A stretch of 64,000 nt of DNA from Kangiella sp. HZ709 (GCF_009674675.1 NZ_WKJC01000001.1:248001-312000); one strand, 5' to 3'; shown: positions 35,461 through 45,536, counted from the stretch's first letter. Notes: a model not told the origin generated them from the sequence alone. A program made the numbers and translations.

Positions 35461-37170
35461 ATGAGTTATCAAATTCCGCACCAAGACATGATGTTTTTGG
35501 TTAATGATGTTTTTAAATTCGATGAGCGTTTTGCCGGCGTTGAAGATTTTGCTGAGTTTGATAATGAGCTATACGCGGCAATTTTAGAAGAAGCTGGGAA
35601 ATTTGCTGCTGGCGTTTTGCAGCCTATTAATCAATCGGGCGATGAAGAAGGTTGTCATTATAATGATACGGTAGTGACAACACCTAAAGGTTTCAAAGAA
35701 GCCTATCAAGCATTTGTGCAAGGTGGCTGGCAGTCGCTTACCGCAAGTCCTGAATATGGCGGACAAGGCTTGCCTAAAGCCTTGCACGTTTTAGTGGAAG
35801 AAACTTTCTATTCAACCAATACTTCATTTTGTTTGTATGGCAGTTTAACTGCTGGTGCTTATCATCTATTGCAAGCACATGCGGATGAAGCCATTAAGTC
35901 TACATATTTACCAAAAATGATTTCTGGCGAATGGTCTGGTTCTATGTGTTTAACAGAAGCACATGCGGGTTCAGATTTGGGGTTATTAAAAACTAAAGCA
36001 GAACCAGCCCAAGAGGGTACTTATAAAATCTCAGGCTCGAAAATCTTTATCACCGGTGGCGAGCACGATATGGCAGAGAATATCATCCATTTAGTTTTGG
36101 CGCGTTTACCAGGAGCACCAGCAGGTCCTAAAGGCATTAGCTTATTCTTGGTTCCAAAATTCAAGTTGAATGATGATGATAGCCTTGGGGAGCGCAATGG
36201 CGTTGCTTGTGGCTCAATAGAGCACAAAATGGGCATTAAAGGTTCATCTACTTGTGTGATGAATTTTGATGATGCAGAGGGTTATTTAATTGGTGGAGAG
36301 CATCAAGGCTTGCGTTGCATGTTCACTATGATGAATCTTGAGCGTTTATCGATTGGTATTCAAGGCATCGGCTTAGGTGAAATGGCTTATCAGCAAGCTA
36401 ATGATTATGCGCATGATCGTTTACAAGGTCGCGCTAAAGGGCATGAAGGAACTGCGCCAATTATCAAGCATGGTGATGTACAGCGTATGCTAAATACCAT
36501 GCAAGCTTATAATCAAGCAGGTCGGGCTTTAGGTGTATGGCTAGGCTCTTATATGGACATAGCACACCACTCAGGCGATCAAGATGCAGCTAAAAATGCT
36601 GATACTATGGCCGCATTTTTAACACCTATTGCTAAAGCTTTCTTTACTGATATCGGTTATGACGTTTGTACTATTGGTCAGCAATGTTTTGGTGGTCATG
36701 GTTATGTAAAAGAGTGGGGGATGGAGCAGCATGTTCGCGATGCTCGTATCGCACAAATTTACGAAGGTACTAACGGTATTCAAGCACTGGATTTAATTGG
36801 TCGTAAGTTAGTCGCCAATAAAGGCGCTATGTTGGATTTATTCTTGCAGACGCTTAAATCAGATATGGTTTCATTTGCAGACTGTTCGCGTAAGTCGGAG
36901 CTTGCCGCAAAATTAAAAGAACTTGAGAACTTATCACAAACTATTATAGACAAAGCTGATCCTGATACTCAGCAATTAATTGCTTGTGATTATCTTAATT
37001 ATATTGCTTTGATCATATACGGTTATTTGTGGCTCAAAATGACCAATAAATCTGGTCAGCAAAGTCAGAACTTTATTGCTGATAAAGAGCAGTTAAAAGA
37101 GTTTTATTTTAAACGCTTAATGACCCGAACCTTAGGTCTAAAGGCGAGCATTGAAAGTGAGTTAGACTAG
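35461..37170 (+). CDS. Acyl-CoA dehydrogenase (DmdC/long C-terminal subgroup)
   Basis: This 569-residue FAD enzyme introduces a 2,3-double bond in an acyl-CoA. It has the N-terminal helical domain, the mid-domain MCLTEAHAGSDLGLLKTKA and the catalytic base Glu435 in YEGTNGIQALDL. A C-terminal extension absent from short-chain dehydrogenases is also present. Length and extension match the subgroup that includes 3-methylmercaptopropionyl-CoA dehydrogenase (DmdC) and related long-chain enzymes. The exact substrate is open. It is convergent with the kelch lipoprotein gene with only 4 bases between. Confidence 0.9.
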   Translation: MSYQIPHQDMMFLVNDVFKFDERFAGVEDFAEFDNELYAAILEEAGKFAAGVLQPINQSGDEEGCHYNDTVVTTPKGFKEAYQAFVQGGWQSLTASPEYGGQGLPKALHVLVEETFYSTNTSFCLYGSLTAGAYHLLQAHADEAIKSTYLPKMISGEWSGSMCLTEAHAGSDLGLLKTKAEPAQEGTYKISGSKIFITGGEHDMAENIIHLVLARLPGAPAGPKGISLFLVPKFKLNDDDSLGERNGVACGSIEHKMGIKGSSTCVMNFDDAEGYLIGGEHQGLRCMFTMMNLERLSIGIQGIGLGEMAYQQANDYAHDRLQGRAKGHEGTAPIIKHGDVQRMLNTMQAYNQAGRALGVWLGSYMDIAHHSGDQDAAKNADTMAAFLTPIAKAFFTDIGYDVCTIGQQCFGGHGYVKEWGMEQHVRDARIAQIYEGTNGIQALDLIGRKLVANKGAMLDLFLQTLKSDMVSFADCSRKSELAAKLKELENLSQTIIDKADPDTQQLIACDYLNYIALIIYGYLWLKMTNKSGQQSQNFIADKEQLKEFYFKRLMTRTLGLKASIESELD

Positions 37171-37174
37171 GCTA

Positions 37175-38236
37175 TTATTTAGGTACACCTAACTCGATTT
37201 TATAAAGTTTGGAAGTGGTTTTTTGATTTGACTCCATGCCGCCGAAAATATAAAAGTTTTGTTCAATTTCGAGAAGCCCGCGATGATCCATGGTGGGCTT
37301 TTTTTGTGTACCTAATGTTTGCCATTGCTCAGTAATAAAATCATAACCAAAAATTAAATCTACGGGTTCGCTAGCGATTCCATTATAGCCAATACCATTA
37401 AAATTATAGGGGTTGTCACTGCCTCCAACAAAGATCACCTTGTTTAGTTTTGCACTAGCGGTTGCAGCCATTCGATAACGCGCAGGTCCTGGATGCATAG
37501 GGAGCTTTTGCCAACTGATTTTACGAAAGTCATTTGCGTCGATAGTGCCCAAATAATTATCATCGCTTATGCCGTAATGTCGCTTGCCGTCGACAACTTT
37601 CAGCACTTTAACACCATCACTAATAATTATTTTATTGTTCAAGAATCCTGCTGAGTGACCAAAAACTGGTGCGCCAGGGTATGGGGTGCCCAAGTGCCAA
37701 CTCATGTCAGTAGTGTCTAATATTTGCACTAATGAGACATTACCATCATTGTGCCAACCGCTAACTAAGTAGATATAGCGATCTTGATAAACTAAGGCCA
37801 CCGAATCGTCAACCGGTGTTGGCATTTCAGAGACAAGCTCATAGGTCTCCTGGTTAGGGTCAAATCGATAAACTTCAGGCGTAGAAACTTCAGAGTGATC
37901 GGCTTCAACGGTATAACCACCGAAGATATAAATCTTGTTGCCAACGGTTGCTGCTATCGAAGCTAAACGACCTGCGTTGCCCGGCACATCCGCTAATTGT
38001 TTAACGGCTCCATTAAGAGGATTAACAGCAAAGCTATTGGAGCTAACATCTTGCCAAGTTTTATCGACTTTAAGTCCATTAAAGGAATAAATCATCGGTT
38101 GGTTGGATGAATTATAAGCAATGGCAACCGCATTATTACTAATGGGGATTTCCTGTTCCAGGCTGCGCTGCTGTTTTTCACAAGCAACGATAAACCAAAG
38201 GATAAAGGTTATTAGAATAGTTTTTATGTTGATCAT
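37175..38236 (-). CDS. Kelch-repeat lipoprotein
   Basis: This 353-residue protein has a lipoprotein signal ending FIVAC (Cys19), then about six kelch-like blades. Examples are NKIYIFGGYTVEADHS, RYIYLVSGWHNDGN, NKVIFVGGSDNPYN and QNFYIFGGMESN, each with the hydrophobic strand and GG pair of a beta-propeller. It may bind carbohydrate or protein in the envelope; NanM-like epimerases share the fold but no catalytic set is visible. The role is unknown. It is divergent from the NSS transporter operon. Confidence 0.85.
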   Translation of the reverse strand: MINIKTILITFILWFIVACEKQQRSLEQEIPISNNAVAIAYNSSNQPMIYSFNGLKVDKTWQDVSSNSFAVNPLNGAVKQLADVPGNAGRLASIAATVGNKIYIFGGYTVEADHSEVSTPEVYRFDPNQETYELVSEMPTPVDDSVALVYQDRYIYLVSGWHNDGNVSLVQILDTTDMSWHLGTPYPGAPVFGHSAGFLNNKIIISDGVKVLKVVDGKRHYGISDDNYLGTIDANDFRKISWQKLPMHPGPARYRMAATASAKLNKVIFVGGSDNPYNFNGIGYNGIASEPVDLIFGYDFITEQWQTLGTQKKPTMDHRGLLEIEQNFYIFGGMESNQKTTSKLYKIELGVPK

Positions 38237-38410
38237 AAGGATGATTAGAATAGCTTTTGTAAATATCCTATCTGAAAATTAGCTTAAATAAAGAAAAACC
38301 AGTAAAAACTTCATGATTTCAAGGCTTAAACCTTGTTAGCCATCTCATAATATGATGATATTAGCGGCTGGGGTTATATATTTTAATAATTTAAATAAAG
38401 AGAAGTAGTT

Positions 38411-39802
38411 ATGGCAACTGAACGTGGTCAATTTAATTCACGTATCGGATTTATTTTAGCGGCTGCTGGTTCGGCGGTTGGTTTAGGTAATATCTGGAAA
38501 TTTCCTTTTGAAGTAGGACAAGGTGGCGGCGCCGCTTTTGTTGTCCTGTACTTAACTTTCTGTTTTTTACTTTGCTTTCCAGTAATGGTTTCGGAAATCG
38601 CTATTGGGCGCAAAACACAACTCAATCCTGTAGGCGCTTTCAAGAAATTAGGCCACGGCAATTGGTCAATTATTGGTCTGCTGGGAATCATAGCCGGTGT
38701 ATTGATTTTATCTTTTTATAATGTCGTTGCAGGTTGGGCTTTTGGTTATTTCTTAGAGATGGTTCAAGGCAACTTTGGTATTGGTAAAGAATTCGGTACT
38801 TTTATCACCGATGTTACCAAAATTAGTTTGTATGGCATTGTCTTTATGGGTGTGACCGCCTTTATCGTATCTCGCGGTATTTCAGGTGGTATCGAAAGAG
38901 CCGCAAAAATTTTAATGCCAACTTTATTTATTTTAATCTTAGGTTTGATTTTCTATGCTTTGACTTTAGATGGGGCTATGGAAGGAATTAAATTCTATCT
39001 GGTGCCTGACTTTTCTGAAATTAATGGTGAAGTGGTTTATTCTGCATTAGGGCAAGCTTTCTTCTCGCTATCATTAGGTATGGGCGCGTTAATTACTTAC
39101 GGCTCTTACGTATCAAGAAAGCAAAATATTGTTCGCTCAGCGGCTTTAATAACCCTAACAGATGTTTCAATCGCATTCCTTGCTGGCTTGATGATTTTTC
39201 CATTTGTGGCTTATTTAAGTCAAGGTAGCATGGAAGGTGTTGAAGGCGGTGCGGGCCTTATCTTTGCAACGTTACCAGGTGTCTTCGAAAGCTTAGGACC
39301 AACTTTAGGCATCGTAATTGGCTCGGTATTCTTCTTATTGCTATCTTTTGCAGCTCTAACCTCCACCGTTTCGCTGCTAGAAGTGCCAGTAGCTTATTTA
39401 GTGGATGAAAAGAAAATTAAACGTCCTTATGCGGTTTGGGGGATGGCCATATTTATCTTCCTGTTAGGTATTCCTTCTATGCTGTCAAATGGTAGCGTCG
39501 AAGCCTTAACTAGTTTTGTGACCCTAGGTGACGATGATAAAGCGACTAACTTTATGGACTTTATTGGTTTAATTGCTAGTGATTCATTCTTACCAATAGG
39601 CGGTGCTTTAATTTCTATTTTTGTAGCTTATATTTGGAAGACCAATAATTTAAATGAAGAAATTGCTATTGGTCGCGAGAATGCTATTCCGATCGTAACC
39701 AAATATATTAATTTTGCTGTTATGTTTATTTGTCCGGTGATATTAGGAACCATTGGTATTATCACGATCTTGGATAGATTCTTTGGAGTTCAATTTTTCT
39801 AA
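38411..39802 (+). CDS. Neurotransmitter:sodium symporter (NSS/SNF) family transporter
   Basis: This 463-residue Na+-dependent transporter has about 11 transmembrane segments. The diagnostic N-terminal motif is GSAVGLGNIWKFPFEVGQGG, near residues 18-37, which contains the Na+ and substrate site residues of TM1. Bacterial members carry amino acids or small organic substrates. It is the first gene of a tightly spaced operon (38411-45378). Its stop is followed by the amidohydrolase ATG after 16 bases, which suggests it imports the product or substrate of those proteins. Confidence 0.92.
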   Translation: MATERGQFNSRIGFILAAAGSAVGLGNIWKFPFEVGQGGGAAFVVLYLTFCFLLCFPVMVSEIAIGRKTQLNPVGAFKKLGHGNWSIIGLLGIIAGVLILSFYNVVAGWAFGYFLEMVQGNFGIGKEFGTFITDVTKISLYGIVFMGVTAFIVSRGISGGIERAAKILMPTLFILILGLIFYALTLDGAMEGIKFYLVPDFSEINGEVVYSALGQAFFSLSLGMGALITYGSYVSRKQNIVRSAALITLTDVSIAFLAGLMIFPFVAYLSQGSMEGVEGGAGLIFATLPGVFESLGPTLGIVIGSVFFLLLSFAALTSTVSLLEVPVAYLVDEKKIKRPYAVWGMAIFIFLLGIPSMLSNGSVEALTSFVTLGDDDKATNFMDFIGLIASDSFLPIGGALISIFVAYIWKTNNLNEEIAIGRENAIPIVTKYINFAVMFICPVILGTIGIITILDRFFGVQFF

Positions 39803-39818
39803 ATAGGTGAGATTGAGA

Positions 39819-41222
39819 ATGAAAAATAAGTTTTATAAAACTGCAATTGCGGCGCTTTTAAGCGCTGTTGTTGTTTCTTGTGCGGATGATTCTGAGCAAG
39901 AAAAAGAAATCATAGAACCTTTTGCTAGCCGTTATCAGGTGCAAGAGTTTCAACCAGTTTTTATTAAGAATGCCACCATTCTTACCGCTGCTGGTGAGCA
40001 AATCAATGACGGCGCTATTTATTTTAAAGACGGCAAAATTGTCTCCGTTGGTGATGATTTATCTGAGCCTTCAGATGATGACTTGCAAGTTATAGATGCG
40101 AAAGGCAAGTGGATAACGCCGGGGATTATTGATGTGCATTCGCACTTAGGTGTTTATCCAGCGCCAGGAGTGCAAACTAGTGCAGACGGTAATGAGATGA
40201 CAGCACCTGTTACTGCAGAAGTTTGGGCAGAACACTCAGTATGGCCACAAGATCCTCAGTTTAGTCTTGCTTTAGCAGCTGGGGTAACTTCTATGCAGAT
40301 TTTACCAGGCTCAGCAAACCTTGTGGGCGGTCGTAGCGTGACTTTGAAGAATGTCTTGGGCCGCTCTGTGATGGATATGAAATTTCCTGAGGCGCCTCAT
40401 GGTTTGAAAATGGCTTGTGGTGAGAATCCAAAGCGTGTTTATGGTTCAAAGGGTAGAGCGCCAGCCACACGAATGGGTAATGTCGCGGGTTACCGCAAAT
40501 CTTGGATCCAAGCTTCCGATTATAAGAAGCAATGGGATGCTTATAACAAGTCGGTTGAAGCAGGTAAGCCAGGTAAAAAACCAAAGCGTGATTTAAAACT
40601 TGATACTTTGATGGGTGTATTAAATGGCGAAATTTTAGTGCATAACCATTGCTATCGCGCCGATGAAATGGCGGTGATGCTCGATATTGCTAAAGAGTTT
40701 GATTATAAAGTATCAACGTTCCATCATGCGATTGAGTCCTACAAAATTGCCGATCTATTAGCTGAGAATGATGTTTGTTCTGCAATGTGGTCAGACTGGT
40801 GGGGTTTTAAACAAGAAGCTTACGATACGGTTCCTGAAAATGTGGCATTAGTCGATAAAGCCGGTGCTTGTGCGATTGTGCATTCTGACTCAGCCGTTGG
40901 TATTCAACATCTAAATAAAGAAGCCGCAAAAGCCATGACTTCAGGCGTTAATATGGGCTTAGATATCAAAGCGGAAGATGCGATTAAGTGGATCACTATC
41001 AATGCTGCTAAAGCCATTGGTGTAGAAAAACAAACGGGTTCTTTAGAAGAAGACAAAATGGCAGACATCGTGATTTGGGATGGCAATCCTTTTAGTGTTT
41101 ATTCTAAAGCGGAAAAAGTATTTATTGATGGAGCTTTGAAATATGATCGCGCTAATGCAGAGCTTCAACCTGTAAGCGATTTTGATTTAGGTGCAGTTAA
41201 GCCAGAGGAGAATAGACTATGA
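39819..41222 (+). CDS. Amidohydrolase lipoprotein with intact metal site
   Basis: This 467-residue protein has a lipoprotein signal ending VVVSC (Cys19), then a TIM-barrel amidohydrolase of the imidazolonepropionase-like group. Candidate metal ligands are all present: His107 and His109 in DVHSHLG, His275/His277 in LVHNHCY, His302/His303 in TFHHAIES and Asp357 in IVHSDSA. It hydrolyses an amide or related bond of an unknown substrate at the periplasmic side. ATG at 39819 with AGGTGAG upstream is preferred over GTG at 39807. Its stop overlaps the start of the next gene (ATGA), so translation is coupled. Confidence 0.88.
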   Translation: MKNKFYKTAIAALLSAVVVSCADDSEQEKEIIEPFASRYQVQEFQPVFIKNATILTAAGEQINDGAIYFKDGKIVSVGDDLSEPSDDDLQVIDAKGKWITPGIIDVHSHLGVYPAPGVQTSADGNEMTAPVTAEVWAEHSVWPQDPQFSLALAAGVTSMQILPGSANLVGGRSVTLKNVLGRSVMDMKFPEAPHGLKMACGENPKRVYGSKGRAPATRMGNVAGYRKSWIQASDYKKQWDAYNKSVEAGKPGKKPKRDLKLDTLMGVLNGEILVHNHCYRADEMAVMLDIAKEFDYKVSTFHHAIESYKIADLLAENDVCSAMWSDWWGFKQEAYDTVPENVALVDKAGACAIVHSDSAVGIQHLNKEAAKAMTSGVNMGLDIKAEDAIKWITINAAKAIGVEKQTGSLEEDKMADIVIWDGNPFSVYSKAEKVFIDGALKYDRANAELQPVSDFDLGAVKPEENRL

Positions 41223-42502
41223 AACTATCCAAATTCTTATTGGCAGGATTAGTAGCTGCGACCAGTTTTACTGTTTCAGCAGAATCAATTTTAATCAAGA
41301 ACGCCAAAATCCATACCCTAGGTTCTCAAGGAACATTGCAGCAATCGGATGTGTTTATTAATAACGGAAAAATTATTTCTGTGGGTAAGAAATTAACCAA
41401 TTCTGCGGATCGCGTGATTGATGCGACTGATAAAGTAGTGACCCCAGGTATTTTCGCAGTTGCTAACAGTTTAGGTCTAGCTGAAATTGACGCGCTTAAT
41501 CAAACTGTTGATTCCGTTACTAATGATGAAATGTCAGGCGCTAGTTTTAATTTAGATGAAGCCTTTAATCCAAACTCGACTTTAATTCCTCATAATCGTG
41601 TTAATGGCGTTACTCGTACTCTTGTCAGTCCTGCTTATAGCAGCGTACATCTAGTTTATGGGCAAGGCTCGATTATGAGTTTAAATGGTAACTATAATCC
41701 ATTAATTAAAAGTGCGGTTGCTATTTTTGGATCTTACGGTGAGTCAGGTTCTGGCAGAGTAGGCGGTTCAAGAGCAACGGCCTTGAAAGAACTACAAACC
41801 TTATTGGATGAAGCTAGAGAGTATGCTGATAATTACGAAGCTATTTTTGCCGGTGAATATCGCGAGTTAGGTTTTTCGATTGATGATTTAAAAGCCATGC
41901 AAGATGTTTTGAATCGCAACACGCCATTGGTTATGAGTGTTAATCGTGCCAGCGATATAATGACATTATTACGATTCGCTAAGAAAAATAGCATTCGTTT
42001 AGTACTGAAAGGAGCCGCAGAAGGCTGGATGGTGGCTAAAGAGATTGCTGCCGCTAATGTCCCTGTGTTAATCGATCCGCTTGATAATATTCCTAGAAGT
42101 TTTGAAGCGTTAGGGCAACGCATCGAAAACTCTAGCTTAATGAACAAAGCTGGCGTGGAATTGATGTTTCTAGGACCTGGTTTTCAAAATACCCATAATG
42201 CACATACGGTGCGTCACTCAGCAGGTGTCGCGGTAAGTTATGGCATGCCTTATGAAGCCGCCTTAAAAGCATTCACAGCAACTCCAGCAAAAGTTTTTGG
42301 AAGTGATACAAGCTATGGCAAGATTATGTCAGGTTATGATGCTGAATTGGTCGTTTGGGATGGCGATCCGCTAGAAGTGACTACGAGTGCAGTCAGTGTC
42401 ATTATCGATGGTGAGCTTGTCAATATGGCAACCAAATCGAAGCGCCTTCGTGATAGATATAAAGATATTTCTACAGATAAGAATACGGCTTATCGTAAAT
42501 AG
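41219..42502 (+). CDS. Degenerate amidohydrolase paralogue (predicted non-catalytic partner)
   Basis: This 427-residue protein has a signal peptide (about 1-21, ending TVSA). It keeps the small N- and C-terminal beta domains of amidohydrolases (ILIKNAKIHTLG; AELVVWDGDPLEVTTSAVSV) and barrel segments. The HxH metal motif aligned with DVHSHLG is AVANSLG, with Ala82 and Ser84, and no equivalent of the His pair or Asp of the upstream protein is visible. It is therefore unlikely to bind the catalytic metals. The 4-base ATGA overlap with the intact amidohydrolase gene suggests a stable complex between the two. Confidence 0.82.
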   Translation: MKLSKFLLAGLVAATSFTVSAESILIKNAKIHTLGSQGTLQQSDVFINNGKIISVGKKLTNSADRVIDATDKVVTPGIFAVANSLGLAEIDALNQTVDSVTNDEMSGASFNLDEAFNPNSTLIPHNRVNGVTRTLVSPAYSSVHLVYGQGSIMSLNGNYNPLIKSAVAIFGSYGESGSGRVGGSRATALKELQTLLDEAREYADNYEAIFAGEYRELGFSIDDLKAMQDVLNRNTPLVMSVNRASDIMTLLRFAKKNSIRLVLKGAAEGWMVAKEIAAANVPVLIDPLDNIPRSFEALGQRIENSSLMNKAGVELMFLGPGFQNTHNAHTVRHSAGVAVSYGMPYEAALKAFTATPAKVFGSDTSYGKIMSGYDAELVVWDGDPLEVTTSAVSVIIDGELVNMATKSKRLRDRYKDISTDKNTAYRK

Positions 42503-42524
42503 ATAAAAAAGAAAAGGATTAAAG

Positions 42525-43973
42525 ATGGTAGATTCTCAAAGTCGCCAACCGAGTATTTTACAAGCAATAATACCAATCTTATTTTTGATTGGTTTATTGT
42601 TTTTATCGGTGCAGTTATACGGTTCAGACTCTTCCTATGGTGCTAACCAAATAGCATTGATACTAGCTGCTTCTATAGCAATTATTATTGGCCTGCTTAA
42701 TGGTCAAACCTGGAAAGAGTTAGAAAAAGGTATTGTCGAAGGCATCAGTCTTGCCATGGGAGCAATGCTGATCTTGTTGATGGTTGGAGCCTTAATCGGT
42801 GCTTGGATTTTAGCCGGGACAGTGCCAACTATGATCTACTATGGATTGCAGGTCTTATCACCAGAATACTTTTATGTGGCTTCTACAGTGATTTGCGCCA
42901 TTGTTTCTATCAGTATAGGAAGTTCTTGGACTACGGCAGGAACCGTTGGCGTTAGTCTTATTGTTATTGCAGACAGTTTAGGTCTAAACCCGGCAATCGC
43001 AGCGGGAGCTATTATTTCAGGTGCCTATTTTGGCGATAAGATGTCGCCTTTATCAGACACTACCAATTTAGCTCCGGCAATTACTGGAACTGATTTATTT
43101 ACCCATATTCGACATATGGTTTGGACCACCTTGCCATCATTAATTATTGCTATGGTTATTTTCACCATTATTGGTTTAAGGCAAGAGGCGGCAGAAGCAG
43201 CGTTGGGCTTACAGGAAACTCTAACGTTATTAGACAGTAACTTTAATATTAGTTTGTGGTCACTAGTGCCTTTGTTAGCGGTTTTTGTCATGGCATTTAA
43301 AAAAGTACCAGCAGTAGCGACTATTTTAGTTGGCGCACTTTTAGGTTGTATTTTTGCAGTGCTTTTACAAGGCGATGCAGTAACTAACTTTGTTAATAAT
43401 GATAAGTTATCAACAGTCGCGACTTACACAACCGCTGTTTGGAGTTCGTTGTTTTCTGGCTACTCAATTAACACAGGTGTTGAAGCCTTTGATCGCTTGT
43501 TGAGTCGTGGTGGAATGTCGAGCATGCTCAATACCATTTGGTTGATTATATGTGCGATGACTTTTGGTGCCGCTATGGAAAAAACCGGTCTGTTGCAAAA
43601 GTTGGTTCATTCAATTATTGGAATGGCAAAATCCACTGGATCACTTATCGGTTCAGTTCTTCTTACCTGTATTGGCATGAATGTAATTGCGTCAGATCAA
43701 TATATTGCAATTGTATTACCAGGCCGTATGTATCGCGCTGAATTTAAACGTCGCGGTCTGGATGCGAAAAATCTTTCTCGTACGTTAGAAGATGCAGGAA
43801 CCATTACTTCGCCATTAATTCCATGGAATACCTGCGGTGCTTATATGGCTGGTACTTTAGGTGTTGCAACAGGTGCTTATTGGATTTATTGTTTCTTTAA
43901 CTTAATCAATCCAATTGTATCGTTCATTTATGGAATTTTAAATTTCAAGATCACCAAAACTGCTGATGCTTAA
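42525..43973 (+). CDS. NhaC family Na+/H+ antiporter
   Basis: This 482-residue inner-membrane protein has about 11-12 helices. Motifs SIGSSWTTAGTVGVSLIVIA (about 129-148) and GAYFGDKMSPLSDTTNLAP (about 165-184) are the core of the NhaC type. Some NhaC-type proteins exchange organic acids (malate/lactate), so the substrate is not certain. It sits between the amidohydrolase pair and the transglutaminase-like gene, with the latter overlapping by 8 bases. Confidence 0.9.
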   Translation: MVDSQSRQPSILQAIIPILFLIGLLFLSVQLYGSDSSYGANQIALILAASIAIIIGLLNGQTWKELEKGIVEGISLAMGAMLILLMVGALIGAWILAGTVPTMIYYGLQVLSPEYFYVASTVICAIVSISIGSSWTTAGTVGVSLIVIADSLGLNPAIAAGAIISGAYFGDKMSPLSDTTNLAPAITGTDLFTHIRHMVWTTLPSLIIAMVIFTIIGLRQEAAEAALGLQETLTLLDSNFNISLWSLVPLLAVFVMAFKKVPAVATILVGALLGCIFAVLLQGDAVTNFVNNDKLSTVATYTTAVWSSLFSGYSINTGVEAFDRLLSRGGMSSMLNTIWLIICAMTFGAAMEKTGLLQKLVHSIIGMAKSTGSLIGSVLLTCIGMNVIASDQYIAIVLPGRMYRAEFKRRGLDAKNLSRTLEDAGTITSPLIPWNTCGAYMAGTLGVATGAYWIYCFFNLINPIVSFIYGILNFKITKTADA

Positions 43974-45378
43974 AGCAAAAAATACACTTGTTTTAATAGT
44001 GCTGTTAAGCCTTCTAGGTTTAGCAGCATTTTTCTTTTACCCAAATGATAAGTCTGCAACTCATCCTTGGCAGCCTGAAAATTTACAGTCGCAGAAATTT
44101 TGGTATCAAATTAATTGGCAAAACCAAGCGGTTGGTTGGGCAAGCTTATCTTTAGAAAAAAACCGTGATCATTTTGCAGTTACCGAAGAAGATTTTATTA
44201 CTGGAAGGGTGCAATCCCAAAGAATGGAGTTTAGTTTTAAAAGAGAGTTGGTATTTTCAAGTAAATCACCATACCAATTAAGTCAGATTACTATTACTTC
44301 AAAAGAACCCTATTTATCAGTCGAGAAGCAGATTAACAATGGTAAACAACTATCGGCTATTGAAACTCGGAATGGTAAAGCTACGGAACTTCTAGCTCCA
44401 ACCATCAACTATACGTTAGAAGATTACTTAACCAAGTATTCTTGGCTACAACGAAAAAACACTAAACCAACACAAATCGTAAAAGAATTTAATAATGACG
44501 ATTATGGATTACATTATTCTCGCTATGAGTTAATGGGAACTGCTCCTAATAGCAATAACGTTTATCGAGTTAAGCATCAGTTGCAAAATAGCGCTGATAT
44601 TAACGACAGCTATCAATCGCAAGCTTCACTATTAGAGTTTTCCCAAGAGGGATATTTGTTAAAAGAAACCAAAGCCAATGGCATGATCTATATTAAAAGT
44701 GATGGCAAAGTAACTATTAATCCTGAAATGCAACGGGATTTGTATTTAGCCTCGGGGATTGCTGTTGATCAAGCTTTAGGGAAAACGCAACAAATTAAGG
44801 GTTTGGAATTGCTTATAACACCTGCTTTAAAGCTTAGTAATGCCCATCCGGCTCTAAATATCGAAAATAATCGACTCAGACTTAAGCGTGGTTATGAGTA
44901 TCCTGGTCAAAGGTCAACAATTGAAGCGGCGCACCCTAGAGCTGGAGCTTTAGCACAGTCATTGATAAAGTCCTCGCAAACTATTAACGAAAAAGTTGAG
45001 TCCTTAGTCTCGCATGTCCATAACCGCTTGACCTATAAAACGCTTCCGGCTAGCTTTGAAATTGATGATATTTTAGATAATGGAATAGGGGACTGTACCG
45101 AGCATGCTCTATTATTGACAGAGATGTTAAATGCTATCGATATCCCAGCCAGACAAGTTAGCGGCCTTATCTATTTAGGGGATGAAAAACAGCGTTTCGG
45201 CGGCCATGTTTGGGTTGAATTCTTTAACGATGGTTATTGGCAAGCCATTGATCCTACGTGGAATTTGACTAATGTGTCAGCGACTCATATACCCTTAATG
45301 CTTGGTGCTAATAAAACTCCTGAGTTACTCTTAAAAGCCACTGAAATTGAGTTTAAAGTAATCGATGTTCAGCGTTAA
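43966..45378 (+). CDS. Membrane-anchored transglutaminase-like protein
   Basis: This 470-residue protein has an N-terminal hydrophobic anchor (about 7-26), a beta-rich region, and a C-terminal transglutaminase-like domain with a complete triad. The triad is Cys377 in GDCTEHA, His414 in FGGHVWVEF and Asp429 in AIDPTWN. In bacteria this fold is usually a protease or amidase rather than a cross-linker. The 8-base overlap with NhaC and shared strand place it last in the operon; it may process an exported or peptidic substrate. The terminator at 45633 is far downstream. Confidence 0.85.
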   Translation: MLKAKNTLVLIVLLSLLGLAAFFFYPNDKSATHPWQPENLQSQKFWYQINWQNQAVGWASLSLEKNRDHFAVTEEDFITGRVQSQRMEFSFKRELVFSSKSPYQLSQITITSKEPYLSVEKQINNGKQLSAIETRNGKATELLAPTINYTLEDYLTKYSWLQRKNTKPTQIVKEFNNDDYGLHYSRYELMGTAPNSNNVYRVKHQLQNSADINDSYQSQASLLEFSQEGYLLKETKANGMIYIKSDGKVTINPEMQRDLYLASGIAVDQALGKTQQIKGLELLITPALKLSNAHPALNIENNRLRLKRGYEYPGQRSTIEAAHPRAGALAQSLIKSSQTINEKVESLVSHVHNRLTYKTLPASFEIDDILDNGIGDCTEHALLLTEMLNAIDIPARQVSGLIYLGDEKQRFGGHVWVEFFNDGYWQAIDPTWNLTNVSATHIPLMLGANKTPELLLKATEIEFKVIDVQR

Positions 45379-45536
45379 TTGTAAAATGGACATGTTATTC
45401 CGCTTTAACTTAAATACTTAAGCTATTGTTTTATAAATCAAGTCTTGTTGAGATTGTAAAATGCCAGCAGAAAAGTTGCTAAGTGCTTCATGAGGTTGAA
45501 CTTTTTGGCTATTTAGCACTCTTATATTATGAAGAG
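45379..45536. other. Intergenic stretch without a supported gene
   Basis: No ORF, tRNA or repeat is supported here. A minus-strand frame of 73 codons spans 45418-45639 but is judged spurious (see rejected items). A -10-like TATTAT at 45525-45530 lies just before the candidate RNA. Confidence 0.5.
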
